From positions 1 to 17,295 of the forward strand of contig CAZYSE010000020.1 of assembly GCA_964650085.1 (NCBI GenBank): 17,295 bases of DNA. The letters are read 5' to 3'. The first letter of the stretch is position 1. Every line of letters starts with the position of its first letter. Below, piece after piece: positions 8,072 through 15,718 of the stretch. A program made the position numbers and the translations under genes. The stretch is from KLAP211 sp964650085 (GTDB lineage: Bacteria > Patescibacteriota > Dojkabacteria > J137). The notes under the pieces are model-generated. The model searched no databases. It was not told where the DNA came from and saw only the letters and a program-made list of their open reading frames with translations.

Positions 8072-8503
8072 TTACAGATCTGCTTTAATGGCGCTTAGCA
8101 CTTTGGAATCCGAGCTCAGGTCTTCAATAAATAGAACTTTTGATAAATTTATATCCATTCGGTCAGTTGGGCCGTGTAACTCGTCCCCAAGTTTGATTAA
8201 GTTTATGTCCGAAGTGGATGCATCGGAACTGTTTGAAAGGTAATATACGTTTTTGAGTACAACGAAGTTACTATCTGAGGAGCCTTTATCTATTCTACCG
8301 AAGTACACCTGTCCGTTTTCTAGAAAAACTGCTTGATAATCTGCTTCAATTTTTAAGTTGAGAGGAGAAGTACTAGATCTGGTAAATAATAAGAAAATCC
8401 CTAGAATTAATGCCGTTGTGGCAATTGATATTGCAATGTAGACTTTGGAGTTATCGACTTTCACTTCCTTCCTTGCCTCTGGTTTTGTATTTAGACTAAG
8501 CAT
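8072..8503 (-). CDS. 143-residue single-pass membrane protein, conserved hypothetical ('YQAVFLENGQVYFG' type)
   Basis: The N-terminus is polar and basic and precedes one hydrophobic helix at about residues 21-40, so the C-terminal domain (about 41-143) should lie outside the membrane. That domain holds 'YQAVFLENGQVYFGRID' (residues 56-72), 'VVLKNVYYL' and a 'LGDELHGPTDRMDINLSKV' segment. I associate this architecture with small conserved membrane proteins of Patescibacteria, but no biochemical role is known to me. It lies 44 nt after the 236-residue gene and is followed at once by the second fibre promoter. The start follows an A-rich stretch, with an in-frame TAA four codons upstream and no Shine-Dalgarno sequence. 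It could be co-transcribed with the 236-residue gene. Confidence 0.85.
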   Translation of the reverse strand: MLSLNTKPEARKEVKVDNSKVYIAISIATTALILGIFLLFTRSSTSPLNLKIEADYQAVFLENGQVYFGRIDKGSSDSNFVVLKNVYYLSNSSDASTSDINLIKLGDELHGPTDRMDINLSKVLFIEDLSSDSKVLSAIKADL

Positions 8504-8524
8504 TTTTATTATTTAACTTAGTTT

Positions 8525-8533
8525 AATATACCA
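8525..8533 (-). promoter_or_regulatory. Possible extended -10 promoter before the 143-residue gene
   Basis: Minus strand reads TGG-TATATT, an extended -10 pattern, about 22 nt upstream of the ATG at 8503. No convincing -35 is present. Because the site also lies just after the previous stop codon, simple co-transcription from upstream is equally possible. Confidence 0.3.
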
Positions 8534-8547
8534 GTAAACGACCTATT

Positions 8548-9258
8548 TTAAAACATTGTGAAGACATCGTTAAGCTTTAGAATGATTTGTGATGGATCGT
8601 CTGAGTCTTTTCCAGCTACGAACACAACTCGTCCTACTAATTGATTAATGGAAGCGAACAGTTGTTGGAAGTTAGCATAGTCATCCTCTTGCTGCGCGTC
8701 AGATTTAATTACAATATGGTCAGATACGAGTCCGGAAGAATGATCTTGTAGACGTGCACTTGGATTGCAGCTAAGGTGAAGATTTGCTAATAGATTCTGA
8801 AGGGGGATAGCCATAGTTGTAGATAGTTTTTGTAAAACAAAAGCTCGATTGCTTCTATTTGCGAAAATTGATTTACTTGGAGTCCTTCCTCCAAAAGGTT
8901 CAAACAAAACAAACATGACGTAATCCTTATTTTCATTAATACTTACTTCACAAATACAAACTCTCAGTGAACGTAACTGCTTATCTATTTGAATCTGCAT
9001 TGTTGGTACAAAATACTCAAGAAACGTAGCCGTGTAAAAAGTTTCCCTTACAAGCTCTAGAGTGTCACCACTTAAGTCTCTAGGCTGCCTTTGTTTAAAA
9101 CAAATTTGCATCAATGCTTTTTTTCGATGTATTTCAACACTTGAGTTACTGGTATTGTAGCTAAAACTGGTAGCTAAAGTATGCGCTCTTTTTGGCAGAT
9201 CTAGCATATCAAGAAAGCTTTTGTTGTGTTGTTGTGAATCTTCGGTTGATGTTGCCAT
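8548..9258 (-). CDS. 236-residue soluble protein of unknown function
   Basis: I do not recognise this protein. It has no signal peptide or membrane helix and, unlike its neighbours, has the balanced composition of a globular cytoplasmic protein. Residues 1-40 are polar and Ser/Asn-rich; 45-165 look like a folded alpha/beta core ('LRVCICEVSINE', 'DYVMFVLFEPFGG'); 166-195 are polar; and a last segment holds 'INQLVGRVVFVAG' and ends 'LNDVFTMF'. Four cysteines (C53, C101, C103, C164) show no metal-site spacing. It begins just after the terminator of the upstream operon, with a TATAAT box ten bases before the ATG, and is followed by the 143-residue membrane protein. A regulatory or assembly role for the surface genes is conceivable but unsupported. 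Confidence 0.85.
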   Translation of the reverse strand: MATSTEDSQQHNKSFLDMLDLPKRAHTLATSFSYNTSNSSVEIHRKKALMQICFKQRQPRDLSGDTLELVRETFYTATFLEYFVPTMQIQIDKQLRSLRVCICEVSINENKDYVMFVLFEPFGGRTPSKSIFANRSNRAFVLQKLSTTMAIPLQNLLANLHLSCNPSARLQDHSSGLVSDHIVIKSDAQQEDDYANFQQLFASINQLVGRVVFVAGKDSDDPSQIILKLNDVFTMF

Positions 9259-9267
9259 AGCTTGGAG

Positions 9268-9296
9268 ATTATAAGCTACGGGTTGCCATTCTGAAA
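9268..9296 (-). promoter_or_regulatory. Promoter with consensus -10 very close to the start codon
   Basis: A perfect TATAAT (9268..9273) lies on the minus strand, with only a weak -35 (TTTCAG, 9291..9296) at 17 nt spacing. Transcription would begin near 9261, leaving a leader of only a few bases before the ATG at 9258. The transcript would be leaderless or nearly so. Confidence 0.55.
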
Positions 9297-9303
9297 AGGC
9301 AAT

Positions 9304-9341
9304 AAAAAAACCTGAAGCAGAGTGAACTTACTTCAGGGTTT
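9304..9341 (-). terminator. Intrinsic terminator ending the right-hand fibre operon
   Basis: Minus strand: stem arm 9331..9337 pairs perfectly over 7 bp with 9311..9317, and the stem extends by three A-T pairs past a bulged G. The loop is 13 nt, and seven T residues follow (9304..9310). It lies about 20 nt past the stop of the 246-residue gene, as expected for a rho-independent terminator. Confidence 0.8.
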
Positions 9342-9360
9342 CTATTTGCATAGTAAAGCT

Positions 9361-10101
9361 TTAGTTTATACTTGTTGAGTATGAACCGCTAGAAACTATA
9401 GCGTTTGTAGATGGTCTATAGATAATTATTAACGATTTGCTTGCATATGTTCCTACTACATCTCCAGTTTGAAGGTTAGAGTAGAATGCAGCAGATCCGC
9501 TACTTTGTCTAAATAAATCTGCATCAGTTACCAAAGAAACTTGTGGAACTTCAGTCTCATCCTGTGCAATCAAGCCAGCTTCTTTCGATTTTGCAACAAA
9601 CTGATTAAGAATTGCTTCTTGAGACTTTTGTAATAGAGTGGTTGGGTTATCTCCATCGTAAATAATTCTGTCTTCACCGCCTCTGTAAATTACTAATTTT
9701 GTTGAATATGCCATTACATAGTCACCGTTTTGAGCATCTTTGTATACAACTGCATTGGCTTCACTTTGAGATTTTAGATCATCAACGCTTGGCAAGCTTC
9801 CGTCTCCAATCACTGCCATTACAGGAATTTCTGTTGGTGGAACTTGAGTTAAACTTCCAACTCTATTAATGACTTGTACAGCGTTAAACTGGCTAAGCAA
9901 ATTTATCGGATTTACAATCACATACAAAACAACTAATTGAAGTATTACAATCAGTGCCAATAAAAATTTTGTATTATATATTCCTTTGAGCATTGATAAT
10001 CCACCTCTTGCTGCTCCGCCATTTGACGATACACTAGAAGTTGGTCTTACAGCAGGTGCTGAAGATTTGTCTAGGTTTAGTTTTACTGATCTTCCGTTCA
10101 T
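9361..10101 (-). CDS. 246-residue single-pass membrane protein with a duplicated 'GDxVxxYxxKxxIIYR' motif
   Basis: Residues 1-44 are basic, Ser/Gly-rich and presumably cytoplasmic; 45-63 form the only hydrophobic helix; the remainder should be outside. Two related segments of about 40 residues stand out: 112-150 (core 'AVVYKDAQNGDYVMAYSTK', then LVIYR) and 199-239 (core 'AAFYSNLQTGDVVGTYASK', then LIIIYRPSTNAI). I recall similar 'NGDKVLIY...AILYRPS' proteins in Patescibacteria, annotated only as hypothetical; that is memory, not a search. It lies 47 nt behind the 1762-residue fibre gene and is followed by a terminator, so it is the last gene of that operon. No Shine-Dalgarno sequence is visible, only T7 directly before the ATG. 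A surface role alongside the fibre is inferred from this position. Confidence 0.85.
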   Translation of the reverse strand: MNGRSVKLNLDKSSAPAVRPTSSVSSNGGAARGGLSMLKGIYNTKFLLALIVILQLVVLYVIVNPINLLSQFNAVQVINRVGSLTQVPPTEIPVMAVIGDGSLPSVDDLKSQSEANAVVYKDAQNGDYVMAYSTKLVIYRGGEDRIIYDGDNPTTLLQKSQEAILNQFVAKSKEAGLIAQDETEVPQVSLVTDADLFRQSSGSAAFYSNLQTGDVVGTYASKSLIIIYRPSTNAIVSSGSYSTSIN

Positions 10102-10118
10102 AAAAAAATTATTAATTG

Positions 10119-10136
10119 CTCATAGTAAACTATGAG
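10119..10136 (-). other. Intercistronic hairpin between the fibre and the 246-residue gene
   Basis: A perfect 7-bp inverted repeat (CTCATAG / CTATGAG) with a 4-nt loop lies just after the fibre stop codon. The T-run on the minus strand comes about 10 nt after the stem, too far for a normal terminator. It may act as an mRNA-stabilising or partial attenuation element. Confidence 0.45.
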
Positions 10137-10148
10137 TTGGAATTGCTT

Positions 10149-13100
10149 TTACAAAGCTATCCAGTTAAATAAAATATCTGAAGTTGATATTGGTTCTACA
10201 ACAATATCAAAACCATTTTGATCTACGTTTTGTACTCCATAGTATACAGTATTTATTCCGACAGGTGTAATAGTTACCGAAGGAATTTTAGTTAATGGAG
10301 TAGAGAAGTTTACGTGAATTGAATTGTTCCCTGCTGCAACTGTAGCATTTCCACTTAGTGCTACAGGAATTGTTTCTATCAAGTTTTCTAAGTCTAAGAT
10401 TCTCTGATTTATTTCTGTTATATCAAAAGAATTTGTTGCTAGTGAATCTACATCATTTTTTATGTTTGTAAGTACTAAGTTTAAATCGGCTGCCATAGAT
10501 TGTAACGAAGTTACATCTGTTCCGTCTAACTGTGTTCTTAATTGATCAATCTCTGCTTGAATTCTGATATTATCTTCATTCAATTCTTGTATTGCTTTTA
10601 CTAAGTATGGGGTGAAACCGTTTACTTTTATTTGAAGGAATCCATCTGCACCAACTTTAACTAAATCTGGAACAATAGATTGAACTTCTTGAGCTATAAA
10701 TCCTAACTTCAATTCGTTCGTAGGATCGTTGTTCATATAGTAATTTCGCACCTGCAATTGCGAAATTGTGTCTAAAGCCGAAGTAGAGTAGTCAGTAATA
10801 GTATTTTTCAATCTCGAGTCCGATGTACATCCAAATGAACCGAAGGCCCCATCTGGAGCTACTGTACAGGTTCCTGAACTGTTTTCGAATGTAGCTACTG
10901 TCGATAAAGCAGGATCTAGGAAGTCTCCAACATGTAACTGACTTGTAGGAGATACATTATGTATACCGACGTTTCCGTTTATTCCGTTAACAAACACATG
11001 TACCGTATTGTTTGTACCTAATGTTAATGGATATGTTGCCATTGTATTTACATTAAATGATTCAGTTCCTCCAAGCGTTCCATTTAGTGTAGAGTTTGCT
11101 TGAATAAAACCAATTCCGGCATTGTTATTTGAGAACATCATCGATGAAGCAGCGTTTAATCCTGAATTGTTGTTTCTAAATTCGACAAACCCCTGCGCGT
11201 CTACGTCTTGCTCTACAACAAACATGTAATTTGGACCATTTGTTCCAATTCCTACATTTCCATTATTTGCAATTCGCATTCTTTCTTGTCCGTTTGTAAA
11301 GAATACTGTAGAGAATGCAGCAGAACCAAGTGTTAAGCCGCCAGCGGAATCAATAGTTATGTCGTTATTAGTAGTTATAAGGGATGCGTAATCTCTTGCG
11401 TTTAAAAACAAGTTTCCTGCAAGTGTATTTACTGAAAGATCTCCGTTAGAATTAAGTTCGTTATTTGTTGTGCCCGTAAAGTCTAACATGCTACGGCCAA
11501 CGTCTGTCCACAAATTAAACCCTGCCGATGTGGCGTTGTCGTGAATATTTAGAGCGACTACAGGTCCACCAGTTACAGTTTGAATTCTAACGGCACCTGA
11601 ATCTGCTAAAATTGTTCTTCCAGCACCTGGTCCTCCATAATCGTATGAATCATCCAAAGTTCCACCGCCAATTCCTAACCATCCATTCGTTGAAAAATCC
11701 TGTGTCTTCACATACAAATGTTCTCTATTTGTTACACCATCAATTCTAAAAAACAAACTTCCGCTATTTGCCAAATGAACACCCTCTGGGTCTCCAATTC
11801 CAACTAGCTGATCTATGGTATTGGCACCTGTTCCAGATAACCTGAGTGTTCCTGGTCCAGATGTATTTGTAACATTCATTATTGAAGAACCTGCACTAGA
11901 TCCTATTACAAATGTATTGACACCTTGTTGTCTGAATATCGTACCAGTATCGTTAGAAAGCAATATCTCATCGGTTCCTCCTTGGTATGTAAGGTTAGCA
12001 AAGTTAGTATTAGGCATGTCTAGAAATCTTATTCCACCACCGTTTGGTGAAGTAATTAATTCAAAACCCGAGCCATTAGTATTGTACCCTTGAATAATGT
12101 TTTGATTACTCACAATATTTTGAGTTGACACAAGTAGAGCTTCATTTACACCATTAATTTCTACAGCTCCAGAATCAACAGTTATTATTCTACCTGCACC
12201 GGGTCCACCAAAATCGTATGCATCATCTAAAGTTCCTCCTGCTCCAGCACCGAGAGCCACCCACCCATTAACACTTGCATCTGTTGTTTTTACGTATAGT
12301 TGTTGACTGCCTCCAATTCCATCCATTCGAAAGAATACACTTCCGCTATTCGCAAGGATGCCTCCTTCTGGATCTCCCGTACCAATTAACTGATCTACAA
12401 AAGCAGCACCTCCTGTAGTTCCTAATCTTAAAATCGTAGGATAAAATGGCCCATTACTATTAATGGTTAATACAGGATCGTTCGGCAAGCCAGCTGTGGA
12501 CTGTATTATTGTACTATTCCCTGTCATTCTAAAAACGTTATTAGCTTGATTAGTTATAGAGAAGTTATCAAAAGAACCATCGTATACAGTTCGAGCGACG
12601 TTAGCTCCAAAACTATCAGAGAACCATAGACCACCTCCGTTTACGTAGGTTTGCAAAGCAAATCCAGATCCATTTGGGTTTGAAGCGGTAAATATATCCT
12701 GGTTACTGAAATTGTTTTGAGTAGAAGCAAAGATTGCGCTTCCCGTTGCATTTAACTCCACCACACCAGAATCTACATCTATAATCCTACCCGCACCTGG
12801 TCCACCAAAATCATATGCGTCGTCTAATGTTCCGCCTCCACCACCTCCTGCTCCCAATGCAACCCAACCAGTATTTAATCCTATTCCTGTTGTTTTTACG
12901 TAGAGCTGTTCACTCGCTCCAGATCCATCTGTTCTATGATATGTACTTCCACTATATGCAAATACTGAGTTTTCTGGTGTGCCAATTCCTGAGTATACCT
13001 CTGTTGTTCCGCCATTGTTATTGAATCTAAGAAAAGCATTTTGTGTTTGACTAGCATTTGTATACTCCATTATCGGGTTATTTTGTAATGAATTGCTCAC

Positions 13101-15437
13101 ATATTGCATGTTGCTTCCTTGATTGACCATATTCCATCCAGCACCAGTAAGACCATTTCTTAAAGAAAAATTATCTAGTATTCCCTGGAATGACATATCG
13201 TAATAATTTGCTCCACCATTGAATAGCTCAGATGCAAAAGTTAATCTCACACCATCCGAATCATCTCTAATCAAAAATGAATTGTTTGTACCTCCAGTCT
13301 GTGTGTAGAAGAGGGTATCAGAAAATGCTCCAGCAGCAGACAGAAAACCGGGCCCCGAAGAAGTAATCCTAAGTCCCTGAGTATCTACTAATAAGTCGTT
13401 ACCAGCAGCTGGTCCGCCAAAATTGTAAGCGTCTTGTAAAGTACCCCCACCTGGTCCACCAACAGCTAACTGAACCCAACCTGTGTTAGTTCCAGAACCA
13501 GTTTCCTTAGCCCAAATTGGTGGTTGACCAGAGCCGGAAACATCAAAGTATAAACTACCCATGAATCCGTCAACTACTCCGTTTGGATCTCCTGCTCCCA
13601 CATTTTGTGTCATGCTACCAAAACCATTTGCTAAAGAGATAACACCGTAAGGATTAGTAGCATCGAAGTTCTGGATAAACACGGAGCCCGTTGTTGAGGA
13701 CTGTGCGGCTCCATTCATATTGATTTGCTGCGTGGCAAACAACCCTAAGCTTGATGCCGGGCCACTTGCTGATAATCCCACGCTTGTTGTATCAAAACTA
13801 AGTGTTCCCCAATCTCCTAAACCACCATCCGATAATCCTATATTATAAAACTCGTTTCCCGGAAAATCAGCATAAATTTCGTATGCAAATGTTCCAGCTG
13901 TAAAGTTATTAACATCTAATGCATAAATTGATCCTGTTCCGGTGAATGGACCAAAATCTAACCTCCCCATAGAAAGCCCTGCTCCTGCTGTGTTCGATCC
14001 AACGCCGTCACCAACAATAGTAAAAGCTGGGTCGTACCCAAAAGGAACAGCACCAATAGAATCTACTAACTCAACTGAACCTGAATCTGTGAAGATTGTT
14101 CTACCAGCACCTGGACCTCCAAAGTCGTAAGCATCATCCAAAGTTCCACCACCAGCTGATGCTCCTCCTAATGCAACCCATCCTGTATTAACAGCATCTG
14201 TAGTTTTTACATATAACTGTTCAGCACCTCCTGTACCATCCGTTCTAAAAAATACACTTCCACTATCTGAAGCCCATACACCTTCTGGATCACCAGTTCC
14301 TACTAATTGATTTATACCTCCGCTTAAAGCAGGATTTAATGTTAATACGTATGCAGCGTTTGCGCCATTCTGATTTGTAATCTGTGTACCTCCAGAGTTA
14401 GCCTGAGCTTGTCCTCTAATTCTAACTGTGTCGTTGACTGAAGTAATAAATAAATCTTGATCAGATTGAATATCCATTCCACTTCCGTTTTCTGACTGAA
14501 TTTGCATCAAACCATTCATCATCATTATATTTGCGTATCTTGTTGCTCCATCAGAAAATCCAATTTGATAAAATTCTGCTGCTGGTAGAGCAGAGAAGGA
14601 GTTAAAGGCATAGTAACCATTCGTAAAGTCATGAACATCGGTAGCAAACAAGAGAATGCTTCCATCATCACCACCTTGCGTATCCATCTTTGCCAATGCA
14701 ATTCCATTTATTGCCGAGTTGTTAGGTGTCCCATCTCCCACTACAACGAATGCAGGATCATACCCAGCAAAACCTCCAGTTTTTGGATCTATAAATTGAA
14801 CAGCTCCAGCGTCAGTTGTGATAGTTCTTCCTAAACCTGGACCTCCAAAGTCATATGCATTATCTAAAGTACCTCCACCGGCCACAGAAACGCAAGATAA
14901 CACAGTTCCATTCCAGCTTAAAGTTTCACCTAATGCACAAGTTGGAGCGTTTAATGAAACAACGCCCGTAGTTGTGATAACTCCACCGCTTAAACCATTT
15001 CCGGCTGTTATGCTTGTAATTCCTGTTGAACCACCTAATGGAATGTTTACAGTATTTCCATTCGAGATTGTTAAATTTCCTGCGTTGTAAAAAAGAGTCT
15101 GACTATCTGTTGAAGGCGTTGTTGGTGTAGTAGGATTTACAATTTCATCTATACAAATGAATGTACTCCCATCCCATTGAAGCTTATCGTTAGGTAAGTC
15201 ACAAATTGGAGCGTCGAGTGAAATTGTCCCAGTATTTGTTATTGTACCCCCATTCAGGCCTACGCCCGCTTGTATTTGAACATCCTGCCCTGTGACTGGG
15301 TTGATAGATATTCCATCAATTTCTGATGCGACATTAGCTCTTAGCGAACTTAATAACAAGATTATTACAAACACTACAATTCCAAGTGCGAGAATAAACC
15401 ACTTATTAATTCCTGTCTGAGTTTCTAAATTATCCAT
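10149..15437 (-). CDS. 1762-residue modular membrane-anchored fibre with S74 chaperone domain
   Basis: The start is firm: an in-frame TAA directly precedes the ATG. A short polar N-terminus precedes one membrane helix (13-32). Two Cys-pair modules follow (C79/C95, C167/C182), then six modules headed 'GGTLDDAYDFGGPGAGR' (from about 188, 430, 664, 870, 1068 and 1258). The first five end in a 'GDPEG...LYVKTT...GWVALG' motif. Next come 'GNVGIGT' and 'GNVGI' linkers and an S74 chaperone with the Ser-Lys dyad S1539/K1544 in SDSRLK and 'LGFIAQEV' downstream. A coiled coil (about 1640-1690) and a beta-rich domain ending FNWIAL close the protein. In phage tailspikes S74 trimerises the fibre and then cleaves itself off before the Ser; the same is inferred here. 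Role: probable surface attachment fibre. It overlaps the 42-residue gene by 8 nt and is followed by the 246-residue gene. Confidence 0.95.
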   Translation of the reverse strand: MDNLETQTGINKWFILALGIVVFVIILLLSSLRANVASEIDGISINPVTGQDVQIQAGVGLNGGTITNTGTISLDAPICDLPNDKLQWDGSTFICIDEIVNPTTPTTPSTDSQTLFYNAGNLTISNGNTVNIPLGGSTGITSITAGNGLSGGVITTTGVVSLNAPTCALGETLSWNGTVLSCVSVAGGGTLDNAYDFGGPGLGRTITTDAGAVQFIDPKTGGFAGYDPAFVVVGDGTPNNSAINGIALAKMDTQGGDDGSILLFATDVHDFTNGYYAFNSFSALPAAEFYQIGFSDGATRYANIMMMNGLMQIQSENGSGMDIQSDQDLFITSVNDTVRIRGQAQANSGGTQITNQNGANAAYVLTLNPALSGGINQLVGTGDPEGVWASDSGSVFFRTDGTGGAEQLYVKTTDAVNTGWVALGGASAGGGTLDDAYDFGGPGAGRTIFTDSGSVELVDSIGAVPFGYDPAFTIVGDGVGSNTAGAGLSMGRLDFGPFTGTGSIYALDVNNFTAGTFAYEIYADFPGNEFYNIGLSDGGLGDWGTLSFDTTSVGLSASGPASSLGLFATQQINMNGAAQSSTTGSVFIQNFDATNPYGVISLANGFGSMTQNVGAGDPNGVVDGFMGSLYFDVSGSGQPPIWAKETGSGTNTGWVQLAVGGPGGGTLQDAYNFGGPAAGNDLLVDTQGLRITSSGPGFLSAAGAFSDTLFYTQTGGTNNSFLIRDDSDGVRLTFASELFNGGANYYDMSFQGILDNFSLRNGLTGAGWNMVNQGSNMQYVSNSLQNNPIMEYTNASQTQNAFLRFNNNGGTTEVYSGIGTPENSVFAYSGSTYHRTDGSGASEQLYVKTTGIGLNTGWVALGAGGGGGGTLDDAYDFGGPGAGRIIDVDSGVVELNATGSAIFASTQNNFSNQDIFTASNPNGSGFALQTYVNGGGLWFSDSFGANVARTVYDGSFDNFSITNQANNVFRMTGNSTIIQSTAGLPNDPVLTINSNGPFYPTILRLGTTGGAAFVDQLIGTGDPEGGILANSGSVFFRMDGIGGSQQLYVKTTDASVNGWVALGAGAGGTLDDAYDFGGPGAGRIITVDSGAVEINGVNEALLVSTQNIVSNQNIIQGYNTNGSGFELITSPNGGGIRFLDMPNTNFANLTYQGGTDEILLSNDTGTIFRQQGVNTFVIGSSAGSSIMNVTNTSGPGTLRLSGTGANTIDQLVGIGDPEGVHLANSGSLFFRIDGVTNREHLYVKTQDFSTNGWLGIGGGTLDDSYDYGGPGAGRTILADSGAVRIQTVTGGPVVALNIHDNATSAGFNLWTDVGRSMLDFTGTTNNELNSNGDLSVNTLAGNLFLNARDYASLITTNNDITIDSAGGLTLGSAAFSTVFFTNGQERMRIANNGNVGIGTNGPNYMFVVEQDVDAQGFVEFRNNNSGLNAASSMMFSNNNAGIGFIQANSTLNGTLGGTESFNVNTMATYPLTLGTNNTVHVFVNGINGNVGIHNVSPTSQLHVGDFLDPALSTVATFENSSGTCTVAPDGAFGSFGCTSDSRLKNTITDYSTSALDTISQLQVRNYYMNNDPTNELKLGFIAQEVQSIVPDLVKVGADGFLQIKVNGFTPYLVKAIQELNEDNIRIQAEIDQLRTQLDGTDVTSLQSMAADLNLVLTNIKNDVDSLATNSFDITEINQRILDLENLIETIPVALSGNATVAAGNNSIHVNFSTPLTKIPSVTITPVGINTVYYGVQNVDQNGFDIVVEPISTSDILFNWIAL
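10806..10823 (-). other. S74 Ser-Lys dyad site of the 1762-residue fibre
   Basis: Codons for SDSRLK (residues 1539-1544). In endosialidase-type chaperones the Ser and the Lys five residues later are catalytic, and cleavage occurs just before the Ser. A cysteine pair (C1524, C1537) immediately precedes it. Cleavage would release a C-terminal piece of 224 residues. Confidence 0.8.
11560..14890 (-). repeat. Six 'GGTLDDAYDFGG' modules in the 1762-residue fibre gene
   Basis: Module heads lie near 14870, 14150, 13440, 12830, 12235 and 11665. Each reads GGTL-x-x-(A/S)Y-(D/N)-(F/Y)GGP-x-(A/L)G followed by a 'DSGAVxI'-like strand. The first five close with a 'GDPEG...SGSvFFR' and 'LYVKTT...GWVALG' segment; the sixth leads into the C-terminal linkers. 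Lengths between heads vary from about 190 to 240 residues, and the bodies are divergent while the edges are conserved. Confidence 0.85.
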
Positions 15438-15558
15438 TTATGAGAAATAAAATGAGGGCTATCACAGAAATGACTAAAACAATTGTTATAGCAGCGTTCA
15501 ACGGTGCAAAATTTTTTGATTCTAAATCGAAAGATTCAGTTTGTTTCTTAACTGCCAT
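15430..15558 (-). CDS. 42-residue single-pass membrane protein overlapping the 1762-residue fibre start
   Basis: Start ATG at 15556..15558, stop TAA at 15430..15432. Residues 1-19 are polar (MAVKKQTESFDLESKNFAP), about 20-40 form a hydrophobic helix ('AAITIVLVISVIALILFL'), and it ends LING. It overlaps the following fibre gene by 8 nt; the fibre ATG lies within the last codons (junction 'TAAATGGA'), consistent with translational coupling. The partner at 7846..8016 has the same position, layout, ending and junction, which is the main support for this very short gene being real. A strong promoter lies about 30 nt upstream. Function unknown; a companion of the fibre in the membrane is the inference. 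Confidence 0.75.
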   Translation of the reverse strand: MAVKKQTESFDLESKNFAPLNAAITIVLVISVIALILFLING

Positions 15559-15588
15559 AGTAAATAAAAATAAGTTTGTGCTACTACT

Positions 15589-15617
15589 AATATAGAGATT
15601 TTTCTCAAAGAGATCAA
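15589..15617 (-). promoter_or_regulatory. Sigma70-like promoter of the right-hand fibre operon
   Basis: Minus strand: -35 TTGATC (15612..15617), a 17-nt spacer, -10 TATATT (15589..15594). The predicted start near 15582 gives a leader of about 24 nt. The spacer contains a GAGA-AAAA-TCTC inverted repeat and the motif ATCTCT occurs twice, a possible operator. The 13-nt string 15613..15625 is identical to 8062..8074 in the other fibre promoter. Confidence 0.7.
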
Positions 15618-15690
15618 GTATTTTAATAAAGATAATGAAGATTTAAAGAGATATACATGTCGTCAAATGAAGACCGAAGATTGATAACTG

Positions 15691-15718
15691 ACTAAAAACT
15701 AGTGGAAATTCTTAGTTT
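15691..15718 (-). terminator. Weak terminator-like hairpin after the right-end fibre gene
   Basis: AAACTA (minus strand, 15713..15718, overlapping the stop codon) can pair with TAGTTT (15696..15701) across an 11-nt loop, and the downstream arm runs into five T residues. The stem is only 6 bp with one G-C pair, so it is marginal. Confidence 0.25.

Noticed and set aside
14525..14707. 60-codon minus-strand frame
   Set aside because: It lies in another frame wholly inside the 1762-residue fibre gene and has no supporting signal.
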